Shown: positions 18,735 to 31,483 of the stretch, piece after piece
Layout: each line of letters begins with the position of its first letter
How positions within the stretch are numbered: the first letter of the stretch is position 1
From: Thiohalomonas sp041685045
GTDB taxonomy: Bacteria > Pseudomonadota > Gammaproteobacteria > Thiohalomonadales > Thiohalomonadaceae
NCBI GenBank assembly: GCA_041685045.1
Contig: JAWLGP010000012.1
Location: 66,843 to 130,842, forward strand
Length of the DNA stretch: 64,000 bases
Reading direction: 5' to 3'
Notes under the pieces: generated by a model
Database searches by the model: none
The model's input: the letters and a program-made list of their open reading frames with translations, nothing else
What the model was told of the DNA's origin: nothing
Translations under genes and position numbers: made by a program

Positions 18735-19484
18735 TTAACCAGCCTTGCAGATGGCCAGGAAATCGGTCGCCTTCAGCGATGCACCGCCAATGAGACCACC
18801 ATCAATGTCCGGCTGTCCAATCAGTTCCGCGGCATTGTCCGGTTTCATCGAGCCACCGTAAAGGATCTGCAGGGCCTCGGCCACTGCCGCATCCTTGGCC
18901 GCCACACGCTGGCGGATAAAGGCATGTACCTGCTGCGCCTGCTCCGGCGTGGCGGTCATCCCGGTACCAATGGCCCAGACCGGCTCGTAGGCGATGACCG
19001 CGTCGGCAAGGGCAGCTGCCCCCTCCGCGTCCATCACTGCATCCATCTGGCGACCGACCACCGACTCGGTTATGCCCTGCTCCCGCTCTTGCAGCGTTTC
19101 GCCAACGCAGACGATCGGGATGAGGCCCGCGGCACGGGCGGCTACAAACTTCTTCGCCACCACGGCATCATCTTCACCATACAGGGTACGCCGCTCGGAG
19201 TGTCCGATAATGACGTACTTGCAGCCGAAATCCTTCAGCATCGAGACAGCCACCTCGCCGGTGAAGGCGCCGGAGGCTTCATGGCTGACATTCTGCGCCC
19301 CCCAGGCGATGGGCGTCCCTTCGAGTTGGGCGGCCACTTCGGGGAGATAGACGAAAGGGGGGCAGACAGCCACTTCCGCGCTGGCGACATCACCGATACC
19401 GGCCTTGAGTCCATCCAGCAGTTCCCGCACGGATGCCAAAGAGCCGTTCATCTTCCAGTTGCCTGCTACCAGTGTTCGGCGCAT
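18735..19484 (-). CDS. tpiA: triosephosphate isomerase
   Basis: A 249-residue TIM-barrel enzyme interconverting DHAP and glyceraldehyde-3-phosphate. Catalytic motifs: NWKMNGS (Asn, Lys near 9-11), VIIGHSERR (His) and AYEPVWAIGTG (catalytic Glu). The ATG giving MRRTLVAGNWKMNG has the ribosome-binding site GGGGAG; the 28-residue upstream extension lies in repeat sequence and is not conserved. It is 30 nt upstream of secG. Confidence 0.97.
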   Translation of the reverse strand: MRRTLVAGNWKMNGSLASVRELLDGLKAGIGDVASAEVAVCPPFVYLPEVAAQLEGTPIAWGAQNVSHEASGAFTGEVAVSMLKDFGCKYVIIGHSERRTLYGEDDAVVAKKFVAARAAGLIPIVCVGETLQEREQGITESVVGRQMDAVMDAEGAAALADAVIAYEPVWAIGTGMTATPEQAQQVHAFIRQRVAAKDAAVAEALQILYGGSMKPDNAAELIGQPDIDGGLIGGASLKATDFLAICKAG

Positions 19485-19558
19485 GGTTCTCCCCTTCGTC
19501 AAAGCAGCGCGAAGCTTACCCTCTGATAACCGATAAATCAACGCGGTTGGATGTAAAA

Positions 19559-19667
19559 CCACGGGCACACGGGGGAAAGCGTTTTAGCCACGCAACGCAC
19601 AGTGAACGCGGGGGGGACGAACATTTGTCAGGGCGTAGCCCTCCCGTGTACCCGTCCTCCCCTGTGG
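19559..19667. repeat. iteron inverted-repeat element F (tpiA/glmM spacer)
   Basis: The left arm carries CACGGGC and CACGGGG 8 bp apart (19560-19575). The right arm carries CCCGTGT and CCCGT 8 bp apart (19643-19655), then CCTGTGG. The 13-bp arms ACGGGCACACGGG / CCCGTGTACCCGT are inverted with one mismatch, across about 70 bp. The architecture is the same as the elements at 29337, 31301, 32319, 34216 and 36921, and the iteron is close to that of element D. Confidence 0.55.
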
Positions 19668-19679
19668 CTGCTTTTTCCC

Positions 19680-21038
19680 TTAGGCCGACGCCGCCGACTG
19701 CGACGGATTCAGTGCTGCCGCAACCGCGTCGGCCAGCTCGCGACAGACCCGGTCGACCAACTCCAGGTCCTCACCCTCGACCATGACCCGCACCACCGGC
19801 TCAGTACCGGAAGGTCGCAACAGCACCCGCCCGGAACCGTCCAAGGCGGCTTCCGCGGCGCGGACGGAGTCGGCGACCGATGGTGAGGCATTGAGGTCGA
19901 CACGGCCTTCGGTACGAACGTTAATCATAGTCTGCGGGAATTTCATCATTCCCGCCTTGAGTTCGTGCAACGGGCGTTCCGAGGCGGCCATCGCCGCCAG
20001 TACCTGCAAGGCGGAGACGATGCCATCTCCGGTGCTGGCCATGTCCAGGCAGAGGATATGCCCCGAAGACTCTCCGCCCAGCACCCAACCCTTTTCCTGT
20101 AGCCGCTCCATGACATAGCGGTCACCCACTTTCGCCCGCTCGAAAGCGATACCCGCGGCGTTGAGGGCCCGTTCCATCCCCAGGTTGCTCATCAAGGTGC
20201 CGACCACCCCTGCCACCGGCTCGGTGCGATGACGCTCTCGGGCAATGATGAACAGCAGTTCGTCGCCATCGACGACTTCACCCTTGGCATCGATCATGAT
20301 GACCCGGTCGCCATCCCCGTCCAGCGCAATGCCCGCGTCGGCGCCTTGTTCCAGCACCGCCCGGCGTAACGCGTCGGGATGCGTCGAACCGCAATCGACA
20401 TTGATGTTCAGGCCGTCCGGGTTGTTGCCGATGGCGAGGACCTCCGCGCCAAGTTCGCGGAATACGCTCGGCGCAACGTGGTATCCGGCACCGTTGGCGC
20501 AATCCACCACCAGCCGCATGCCTTTGAGCGACAGATGACGCGCAAAGGTGCTCTTGCAATATTCGATGTAGCGGCCGGGGGCGTCTCCCACGCGCACGGC
20601 CTTGCCGAGCCGGGCCGAATCGACACAGCCCATGGGTTCCTCCATGTGCGCCTCGATGGCGAGCTCCACGTCGTCCGGCAATTTGGTGCCATCCGCCGAA
20701 AAGAACTTGATCCCATTATCCTCAAACGGGTTGTGCGAGGCGGAGATCACGATGCCGGCACGTGCGCGCAGTGTGCGGGTGAGATAGGCAACGGCCGGGG
20801 TAGGCATCGGACCAAGCAGAAGAATATCGAGCCCCGCAGCCGAGAGCCCCGCTTCCAGGGCGGACTCGAACATGTAGCCGGAGATCCGCGTATCCTTGCC
20901 GATCACGACCTTGCCCTTGTCGCCATTGGCCAGGACGCGACCAGCGGCCCATCCGAGCTTGAGCACGAACTCCGGCGCAATCGGGAACTCGCCAACCTTG
21001 CCCCGAATGCCGTCGGTACCGAAATATTTACGCGTCAC
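19680..21038 (-). CDS. glmM: phosphoglucosamine mutase
   Basis: A 452-residue alpha-phosphohexomutase that converts glucosamine-6-P to glucosamine-1-P for UDP-GlcNAc and peptidoglycan. It starts with GTG (MTRKYFGTDGIRGKVG), with AGGAG 9 nt upstream. The phosphoserine loop ISASHNPFEDNGIKFF is near residue 100, the metal loop DGDGDRVIM near 240, and the phosphate-binding RPSGTEPVVRVMVEG is at the C-terminus. It is next to folP as in many gammaproteobacteria. Confidence 0.97.
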   Translation of the reverse strand: MTRKYFGTDGIRGKVGEFPIAPEFVLKLGWAAGRVLANGDKGKVVIGKDTRISGYMFESALEAGLSAAGLDILLLGPMPTPAVAYLTRTLRARAGIVISASHNPFEDNGIKFFSADGTKLPDDVELAIEAHMEEPMGCVDSARLGKAVRVGDAPGRYIEYCKSTFARHLSLKGMRLVVDCANGAGYHVAPSVFRELGAEVLAIGNNPDGLNINVDCGSTHPDALRRAVLEQGADAGIALDGDGDRVIMIDAKGEVVDGDELLFIIARERHRTEPVAGVVGTLMSNLGMERALNAAGIAFERAKVGDRYVMERLQEKGWVLGGESSGHILCLDMASTGDGIVSALQVLAAMAASERPLHELKAGMMKFPQTMINVRTEGRVDLNASPSVADSVRAAEAALDGSGRVLLRPSGTEPVVRVMVEGEDLELVDRVCRELADAVAAALNPSQSAASA

Positions 21039-21089
21039 GCGGCCATTCTCCTGTTTGGGTTCTGACGTCCCGGAGTTAAGTCGGGTTTT

Positions 21090-21932
21090 TCAGCCGGGCA
21101 GTTCCGGCGGCCGGATCGCCGCCACGACCTTAAGTGCCTGCACAGTGGGGCCCACGTCGTGTGCGCGGATCACATTGGCGCCTCCCAGAGCGGCCAACAC
21201 GGTGGCGGCCACGCTCCCGTGCAGCCGCTCGGCCGCGCTCGCGACGCCGCACAACTGCCCGAGCATGGACTTTCGCGACAGCCCGACCAGGAGTCCGCCA
21301 CCCAACCCGCACAGGCGATCCAGCCGCTTCAACAACGCGATATTGTGGTCCAGGTTCTTGCCGAAACCGAACCCGGGGTCGACCAGCACCTTCTCGCGTG
21401 GAATCCCGGCGGCAACACAGGCCTCCACACGAGAGCGGAGAAAGGCCGCAACCTCTTCGACGACATCCGCGTAATGCGGCTGGGCTTGCATGGTGCGCGG
21501 CTCGCCCTGCATGTGCATGATACAGACCGGGACCCCGGCTGCCGCTGCGGTCTCCAACGCCCCGGGGGCACGGAGTCCGTACACGTCATTGATCATTCCG
21601 GCGCCGGCCTCGACGGCAGCGGCCATCACCGCCGGCTTGCTGGTATCGATCGAGATCGGCACAGGCAATTCGCTTGCCAGCCGTCGAATCACCGGGATCA
21701 CCCGCTCCAGCTCTTCCTCGACATCGACCGGCAGCGCCCCCGGCCGGGTCGACTCCCCGCCGATATCGATGATGGCGGCCCCTTCTGCCACCATGCGCCG
21801 CGCCTGCTCCAGTGCCGCATCGAGTTGCAGCCAGCGACCGCCGTCGGAAAACGAGTCCGGGGTGACATTCAGGATGCCCATCACCTGAGGATGATCGAGG
21901 TCGAGCCGTTTGCCGGCACAGTCAAGAGACAT
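21090..21932 (-). CDS. folP: dihydropteroate synthase
   Basis: A 280-residue TIM-barrel enzyme that joins p-aminobenzoate to dihydropterin pyrophosphate in folate synthesis. Motifs: VMGILNVTPDSFSDGG, DIGGESTRPGA and the lysine loop VGLSRKSML. The start MSLDCAGKRLDLDH matches the usual N-terminal length; an in-frame ATG at 21959 would add 9 residues and sits against a hairpin. It lies between ftsH and glmM in the conserved ftsH-folP-glmM order. Confidence 0.95.
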   Translation of the reverse strand: MSLDCAGKRLDLDHPQVMGILNVTPDSFSDGGRWLQLDAALEQARRMVAEGAAIIDIGGESTRPGALPVDVEEELERVIPVIRRLASELPVPISIDTSKPAVMAAAVEAGAGMINDVYGLRAPGALETAAAAGVPVCIMHMQGEPRTMQAQPHYADVVEEVAAFLRSRVEACVAAGIPREKVLVDPGFGFGKNLDHNIALLKRLDRLCGLGGGLLVGLSRKSMLGQLCGVASAAERLHGSVAATVLAALGGANVIRAHDVGPTVQALKVVAAIRPPELPG

Positions 21933-21966
21933 CTGTTTTTGCTTTTCCCTTGTGGCCATAACGCAA

Positions 21967-21986
21967 CGCCCCGCCGAAGCGGGGCG
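21967..21986 (-). terminator. hairpin between ftsH and folP
   Basis: Perfect 8-bp stem CGCCCCGC / GCGGGGCG with a 4-nt loop, 24 nt after the ftsH stop. There is no clear T run, so it may be an attenuator or mRNA-stabilising hairpin rather than a full terminator. Confidence 0.5.
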
Positions 21987-22009
21987 CAGGTACTCGTAGC
22001 CGATCGGGC

Positions 22010-23929
<1,920 letters not shown>

Positions 23930-23998
23930 GGCTCGCCTCTACCTTTCTTGACTTACGGCGAAGCGGCACGCCGCCCCGCGGGGGATTAGAGTACCGTA

Positions 23999-24619
23999 CT
24001 ACACATGATAGTTCCTGGCCACTGCGTACACTTCCCGTGACCTTGCCCTCGAAGCCTTGGGCTTGCGCACCGCCACCTGCCGGAAAGTGTCGCGCAAATC
24101 CCGCATGTACGCATCCGAGCCCTCGCCCTGGAACACCTTCACGACCAGATCACCACCTTCATTGAGGACCTTGCGCGCCAGATCGAGCGCCAGTTCGCAA
24201 AGGTACATGGCCCGTGGCTGGTCAACTGTCTTCATACCGCTAATGTTGGGTGCCATATCCGACAAAACAAGGTCGACCGGCCGCCCATCGAGTGCCGCCA
24301 GCAGTCGGCTGAGGCTCTCTTCCTCGGTAAAGTCACCCTGGATCACCTCGACCCCCGGCAACGGATCCATTGGCAGGATGTCCAGCGCGAACACCGCCCC
24401 CTTTGGCCCCACAATATCGGCGGCCATCTGCGACCAGCCGCCCGGCGCGGCGCCGAGGTCGATCACCGTCATCCCGGGCCGCAACAGACGTTCTTTTTCG
24501 TTGATTTCCAGTAACTTGTAAACCGCACGCGAACGCCAGCCCTCGGCTTGGGCTCGTTTGACGTACTCGTCTTCGAAGTGTTCGTGCAGCCAGCGTCGGC
24601 TACTTTTGCTGCGCGCCAT
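23999..24619 (-). CDS. rlmE: 23S rRNA (uridine-2'-O) methyltransferase RlmE
   Basis: A 206-residue FtsJ/RrmJ enzyme that methylates U2552 of 23S rRNA. The SAM-binding motif VIDLGAAPGGWSQMAAD is near residues 54-70, and the catalytic K-D-K-E residues lie in a Rossmann fold (DMAPNISGMKTVDQPR, GGDLVVKVFQGEG). It is directly upstream of ftsH, the classic ftsJ-ftsH pair, and divergent from yhbY. Confidence 0.96.
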   Translation of the reverse strand: MARSKSSRRWLHEHFEDEYVKRAQAEGWRSRAVYKLLEINEKERLLRPGMTVIDLGAAPGGWSQMAADIVGPKGAVFALDILPMDPLPGVEVIQGDFTEEESLSRLLAALDGRPVDLVLSDMAPNISGMKTVDQPRAMYLCELALDLARKVLNEGGDLVVKVFQGEGSDAYMRDLRDTFRQVAVRKPKASRARSREVYAVARNYHV

Positions 24620-24760
24620 GCGAATTCCGGTAAATACTTTCGATCTAGGAAGCGGCCCGGCAAAGGCTTAGACTATGCGGCCCCTTCCGGGCTGGAACGG
24701 CGGATTATACCGCCATCTCGTGTCATTAACGTGCGCCGTTGGCGCCTTTGCGGTTTATCG

Positions 24761-25054
24761 ATGGTCCTGACCGAAAAACAGAAGAAGTACCTACGCTCCC
24801 TGGCCCATAGCAAAAAGCCGGTGGTGATCATCGGCGCGGCCGGCCTGACCGAGGCGGTGATTGCCGAAATGGAAGGGGCACTGGAGGCCCATGAGCTGAT
24901 CAAGGTCCGGGTCAACGCCGAGGACCGAGACGCCCGGAACCTCATGATCACCGACATGTGCCGTCAGACCGGCGCCATGCTGGTCCAGCGCATCGGCCAT
25001 ATCGCAGTGCTCTATCGCCCCGCCCGCAAGCCGAAGATCGTGCTTCCCAAATAG
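24761..25054 (+). CDS. yhbY: CRM-domain RNA-binding protein YhbY
   Basis: A 97-residue protein, nearly all one CRM (YhbY) domain: LTEKQKKYLRSLAHSKKPVV, then the GxxG-like loop IGAAGL, then a basic tail. It is associated with pre-50S ribosomal particles. The ATG at 24761 gives the normal length; the longer open frame upstream overlaps rlmE on the other strand. It is divergent from rlmE, the conserved neighbour. Confidence 0.93.
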   Translation: MVLTEKQKKYLRSLAHSKKPVVIIGAAGLTEAVIAEMEGALEAHELIKVRVNAEDRDARNLMITDMCRQTGAMLVQRIGHIAVLYRPARKPKIVLPK

Positions 25055-25070
25055 GTTTTCACCGCACTTC

Positions 25071-25145
25071 CGTAAGGTGTGGTGAGCCGGCGAACCGCAC
25101 CGTTCGTGTGGGCATTGGTGCGGTTCGTTCCTCACCGCACCCTAC
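25071..25145. repeat. palindromic repeat, GTAGGGTGCGGTGAG family
   Basis: An imperfect inverted repeat of about 75 bp: CGTAAGGTGTGGTGAG and GCGAACCGCACC on the left pair with GGTGCGGTTCG and CCTCACCGCACCCTACG on the right. It lies between the convergent yhbY and DUF4149 genes and overlaps the last codons of the latter. It resembles widespread GC-rich dispersed palindromes. Confidence 0.65.
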
Positions 25146-25578
25146 GAATCGACAAACCTGCTGCGGCCAGCGCGGCACCGCCCAGACTGGTGATCAGGTA
25201 GAGGATCGAGGCGATCCCGTGCAGGCGCCCGAAGGCCGCGGCACGGGCACTGCCCTCGACGAACGGGCCTTCCGCCTTCAGCTCCGCCATTTGCGGCTGG
25301 ATGACGAACTCGCCCACGAGTACCAGCAGCACCATCCCGATCAGCACCCAAAGCCGCCACTCCGGGCTCCAGGCGCCACGCCAGAGTCGCACGCCGATCA
25401 GTAATCCACCACAGCCGAGCCCGAGCCAGCTCACCAGATGGAACATCCGGCCCGCCAGCTGCCCCGCCAGCATCCGGTCATCCAGACTGGCGAACAGCAC
25501 CGGCACCGCCAGGTAGCCGACGCCCCACAGGGCCCCGACCCAGGCGGTCAGCAGCAGTCGTTCGGAGGATTGCAGCAT
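25132..25578 (-). CDS. DUF4149 domain membrane protein
   Basis: A 148-residue protein with four hydrophobic helices (about 8-24, 46-62, 75-93 and 124-142), resembling the TMEM205-like DUF4149 family of unknown function. The start MLQSSERLLLTAW was chosen because an ATG 7 codons earlier lies in the loop of the hairpin after greA. The C-terminal codons are formed by a dispersed palindrome. Confidence 0.75.
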   Translation of the reverse strand: MLQSSERLLLTAWVGALWGVGYLAVPVLFASLDDRMLAGQLAGRMFHLVSWLGLGCGGLLIGVRLWRGAWSPEWRLWVLIGMVLLVLVGEFVIQPQMAELKAEGPFVEGSARAAAFGRLHGIASILYLITSLGGAALAAAGLSIRRVR

Positions 25579-25587
25579 AAAGGGGAC

Positions 25588-25608
25588 GGGCGGAAGCATT
25601 TTCCGCCC
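25588..25608 (-). terminator. hairpin after greA
   Basis: Inverted repeat GGGCGGAA / TTCCGCCC with a 5-nt loop, 7 nt after the greA stop. It is probably a transcript-end hairpin for the carB-greA transcript, although the T run is poor. Confidence 0.45.
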
Positions 25609-25615
25609 GGAGGAA

Positions 25616-26091
25616 CTATTCGTAGCGAACGTCGACGATCTCGTACTCGCGATCGCCGCCAGGGGCCTTGACGAGGGCGACGTCGTCGACCTCTTTGCCG
25701 ATCAGGGCCCTGGCAACCGGTGAGCTGATGGAGATCTTGCCCCCCTTGATGTCGGCCTCGTCGTCGCCGACAATCTGATAGGTCACGGTCTTGCCCGACT
25801 CCAATTCCATCATCTCGACGGTGGCGCCGAACACCACTTTGCCGTTGGCGTTGAGCTGGGTGACGTCGATAATCTGGGCATTGGAGAGCTTGCCTTCGAT
25901 CTCGGCGATGCGCCCTTCGATGAAGCCCTGCTGTTCGCGGGCGGCATGATATTCGGCGTTTTCCTTCAGATCGCCGTGCTCGCGGGCATCGGCGATGGCC
26001 TGAATCACCCGCGGCCGGTCCACGCTCTTCAGACGATCGAGTTCTTCGCGCAGCTTCTCAGCACCGTGCGCGGTCATGGGCGTTTTTTCCA

Positions 26092-26092
<1 letters not shown>
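25616..26092 (-). CDS. greA: transcription elongation factor GreA
   Basis: A 158-residue protein with an N-terminal antiparallel coiled coil (about 8-75; acidic tip residues in NAEYHAAREQQGF) and a C-terminal FKBP-like domain (about 80-158). It rescues backtracked RNA polymerase. It starts at the carB stop (1-nt overlap), which suggests co-transcription and coupling with carB, as in several gammaproteobacteria. Confidence 0.96.
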
Positions 26093-29310
<3,218 letters not shown>

Positions 29311-29336
29311 CTGGCTTCTTTAAGTCCGCGATGTTT

Positions 29337-29372
29337 GATCCGCGAATGAACGCGAATGAACGCAAATAAAAA
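29337..29372. repeat. iteron arm, left end of the GxxExxY cassette (element A)
   Basis: Three 10-bp tandem units, CGCGAATGAA, CGCGAATGAA and CGCAAATAAA, preceded by GATC. The array abuts the stop codon of the GxxExxY gene. The same array occurs inverted at 29951-29982 around the gene's start codon, so the two arms bracket the gene. Confidence 0.85.
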
Positions 29373-29954
29373 CTAGAGGTACGCATTGTCCGGGTAGCGC
29401 CACACTAGGCGTCGAACGCCTACCCGTGGCGTCCCGAAGTTCAGCAGCAGTCCAACGGAAAGCTTGCCGGACTTCAAATAATTCAGTACCTGTACTTCGT
29501 GCTCAGAGGCGAATCTGGCAACCGCCTTCAGTTCGACCAGCAACTCGCCCTCTACCACAACGTCGGCGATGTAGTTTCCGACGGTTTCGCCCTTGTAGTA
29601 CACCGGCAGTTGCTTCTGCCGTTCGAACTCAAGCCCCTGCCTAGCAGCCTGGGGAAGCCCGTAGGATGGGCAAAGCGCCGCCACCCATCCGCTCGGTTTG
29701 GCACCATTGCTTTACGGCGCGTGCCCATCAGTCGGTAGATGGGCACGCGCCGGGCAGGTTCAGGCTCAATGCAACCGGCATAGGCGGCGCTTTGCCCATC
29801 CTACGAAGCTTCCGAGCTTTTATCTGTTCGGTGCTCTAGCCAGTTCGACGCACAGCGCTCTTTCGTAAACTGCCTCAAGGAGACCAACACCCAGGGTATT
29901 GCTGACCTCAAGTGCGCACCCAATAACCCGCTCCGAAATCCTTTTCTCGACCAT
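29373..29954 (-). pseudogene. GxxExxY protein, interrupted by a 190-bp element
   Basis: Two in-frame halves of one gene. The N-terminal part starts at the ATG ending at 29954 (MVEKRISERVIGCALEV, then LGVGLLEAVYERAL, the GxxExxY signature). It breaks at 29841; the C-terminal part resumes at 29640 (LEFERQKQLPVYYKG, IADVVVEGELLVELKAV, HEVQVLNYLKSGKLSVGLLLNFG). Removing 29646-29835 and one CTAGC restores exactly 129 codons (128 aa), the normal family length. The family is predicted to have a PD-(D/E)XK nuclease-like fold, with ELKAV as the likely active-site strand. The gene is flanked by inverted iteron arms and lies between carA and carB. Confidence 0.9.
29646..29835. mobile_element. 190-bp structured palindromic element, copy 1
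   Basis: It is inserted in the GxxExxY gene and flanked by the 5-bp direct repeat CTAGC (29641-29645 and 29836-29840). The outer stem GTAGGATGGGCAAAGCG pairs with CGCTTTGCCCATCCTAC, and an inner hairpin GGCGCGTGCCCATC / GATGGGCACGCGCC lies between. The right end TTTATCTGTTCGGTGCT matches the terminal sequence of the copies at 44678 and 63785. The left terminal about 30 bp found in those copies is missing here. No coding capacity. Confidence 0.88.
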
Positions 29955-29985
29955 TCGCGTTCATTCGCGTTTATTCGCGGATCCC
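29951..29985. repeat. iteron arm, right end of the GxxExxY cassette (element A)
   Basis: Read on the minus strand: GGATC, then CGCGAATAAA, CGCGAATGAA and CGCGAATGG, the same 10-bp array as at 29337 in inverse orientation. It contains the GxxExxY start codon and the last codons plus TGA stop of carA, so the cassette fused onto the carA 3' end. Confidence 0.85.
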
Positions 29986-31118
29986 TTCATCAAATCAACA
30001 AACCGTTCAAACAGCGGCGCGACGTCGTGCGGGCCGGGGCTCGCTTCCGGGTGGCCCTGGAAGCTGAAGGCCGGGCAGTCGGTGCGCTCGATGCCCTGCA
30101 GGGAGCCGTCGAACAGTGAGCGGTGGGTCGCGCGCAGGTTGGCCGGCAGGGTCGCCTCGTCCACCGCAAAACCGTGATTCTGGCTGGTGATCATGACCTG
30201 CTTGCCGTCCAGGTCCTGCACCGGGTGATTGGCGCCGTGGTGACCGAACTTCATCTTCACTGTCTTGGCGCCGCTGGCCAGTGCCAGCAGTTGATGGCCC
30301 AGGCAGATGCCGAACATCGGAATGCCGCTCTTCAGCACCTTGCCGATCGCCTCGATGGCGTAGTCGCACGGCTCCGGGTCGCCCGGACCGTTGGAGAGGA
30401 ACACGCCATCCGGCTTGAGCGCCAGCACCTTGTCGACCGGGGTCTCGGCCGGCACGACGGTCACGCGGCAGCCGCGGTCGACCATCATGCGCAGGATGTT
30501 TCGCTTCACGCCGTAGTCCCAGGCCACCACGTGATACGGCAGCGCCTGTTCGATGGGGCCGTCGGGGTGGCCCGGCAGGCCGCCTTCGAGAGTCCAACTG
30601 CCCTGGGCCCACTCGTAGGGCTGGTGGGTAGTGACCTCCTTGGCGAGGTCCATCCCCTTGAGGCCCGGAAAACCGCGCGCAGCCTCGATCGCAGCCTTGG
30701 CGTCGATCTCCGTACCGGCCACGATGCAGCCGTTCTGAGCCCCCTTCTCGCGCAGGATGCGGGTCAGCTTGCGGGTATCGATGCCGGCGATGCCGACCAC
30801 CTTGTGCCGGCGCATGTAGTCTTCCAGCGACTCCTTGCTGCGCCAGTTGCTGGTGAGCAGCGGTAGATCGCGGATGACCAGGCCCGCCGCGAAGACACCG
30901 GAGGCCTCTTCATCTTCGGGATTGGTGCCGACATTACCGATGTGGGGATACGTCAGGGTGACGATCTGCTTGAAATAGGAAGGGTCGGTCAGGATCTCCT
31001 GATAACCGGTCATGGCGGTGTTGAAGACCACTTCGCCAACGGTTTGCCCTTCGATGCCGATGGATTCACCCCAGAAGAGGGAGCCATCTTCCAGAGCCAG
31101 CAGGGCCGGTTGCCGCAA
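29961..31118 (-). CDS. carA: carbamoyl-phosphate synthase small subunit
   Basis: A 385-residue class I glutamine amidotransferase that supplies ammonia to CarB. It starts with TTG (MRQPALLALEDGSLFWG), with GGAGG about 8 nt upstream. The catalytic Cys is in MFGICLGHQLLALASG near residue 268, and the His/Glu pair is in FSFQGHPEASPGP. The last residues (SANKRE) are encoded by the inserted iteron arm, so the natural C-terminus was probably altered slightly. Confidence 0.96.
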   Translation of the reverse strand: MRQPALLALEDGSLFWGESIGIEGQTVGEVVFNTAMTGYQEILTDPSYFKQIVTLTYPHIGNVGTNPEDEEASGVFAAGLVIRDLPLLTSNWRSKESLEDYMRRHKVVGIAGIDTRKLTRILREKGAQNGCIVAGTEIDAKAAIEAARGFPGLKGMDLAKEVTTHQPYEWAQGSWTLEGGLPGHPDGPIEQALPYHVVAWDYGVKRNILRMMVDRGCRVTVVPAETPVDKVLALKPDGVFLSNGPGDPEPCDYAIEAIGKVLKSGIPMFGICLGHQLLALASGAKTVKMKFGHHGANHPVQDLDGKQVMITSQNHGFAVDEATLPANLRATHRSLFDGSLQGIERTDCPAFSFQGHPEASPGPHDVAPLFERFVDLMKGSANKRE

Positions 31119-31483
31119 GGTAAAGACCTCCAGGTTTTAGACGTGCAAAGCGGGAAGCAGCCCGACGGCCCTTCCCGCTTCAAGAATCTGGACGATTGGA
31201 CAACGCGAGTTGCCGATGTTTCAGGTGGGGCGGAATTGTACTGTATCGGAATCCGGCCTGTCCACGCCGCGACGGGGTTCGAGCGCGGAGCCGTTTGGAT
31301 TCAACAGGATTAACAGGATTTTTTCAGGATGGACAGGATAAAGATTGGTTAAGCGGGAGCCTTACCGCTGTCGATCCGCTTTTCCCATCCATGTCATCAA
31401 AAGGAATTTATCCTGTTAATCCTGAAAAATCCTGTTAATCCTGTCCTATTAAGGTTTTCCGCCCTCTCCCGGATACGGTTGCC
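31119..31483. other. carA/dapB spacer, no gene
   Basis: A 365-bp spacer. Its first half shows no recognised feature beyond being upstream of carA (presumed promoter region). Its second half is occupied by iteron element B (31301-31447). Confidence 0.5.
31301..31447. repeat. iteron inverted-repeat element B (carA/dapB spacer)
   Basis: The left arm has four CAGGAT iterons at 31305, 31314, 31325 and 31334. The right arm has four ATCCTG (the inverse) at 31410, 31419, 31429 and 31438. Spacings of 9-11-9 and 9-10-9 mirror each other across a 70-bp centre. The arms pair over about 40 nt. The iteron family is shared with element E at 36921. Confidence 0.85.

Noticed and set aside
29373..29684. A free-standing 103-residue gene starting MAALCPSYG
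   Set aside because: The N-terminus is encoded by the inserted palindromic element. The true gene starts at 29954 and is interrupted.
29337..29985. CRISPR-like array from the 10-bp iterons
   Set aside because: Units are only 10 bp, have no unique spacers, and occur as two short inverted arms. No cas genes are nearby.
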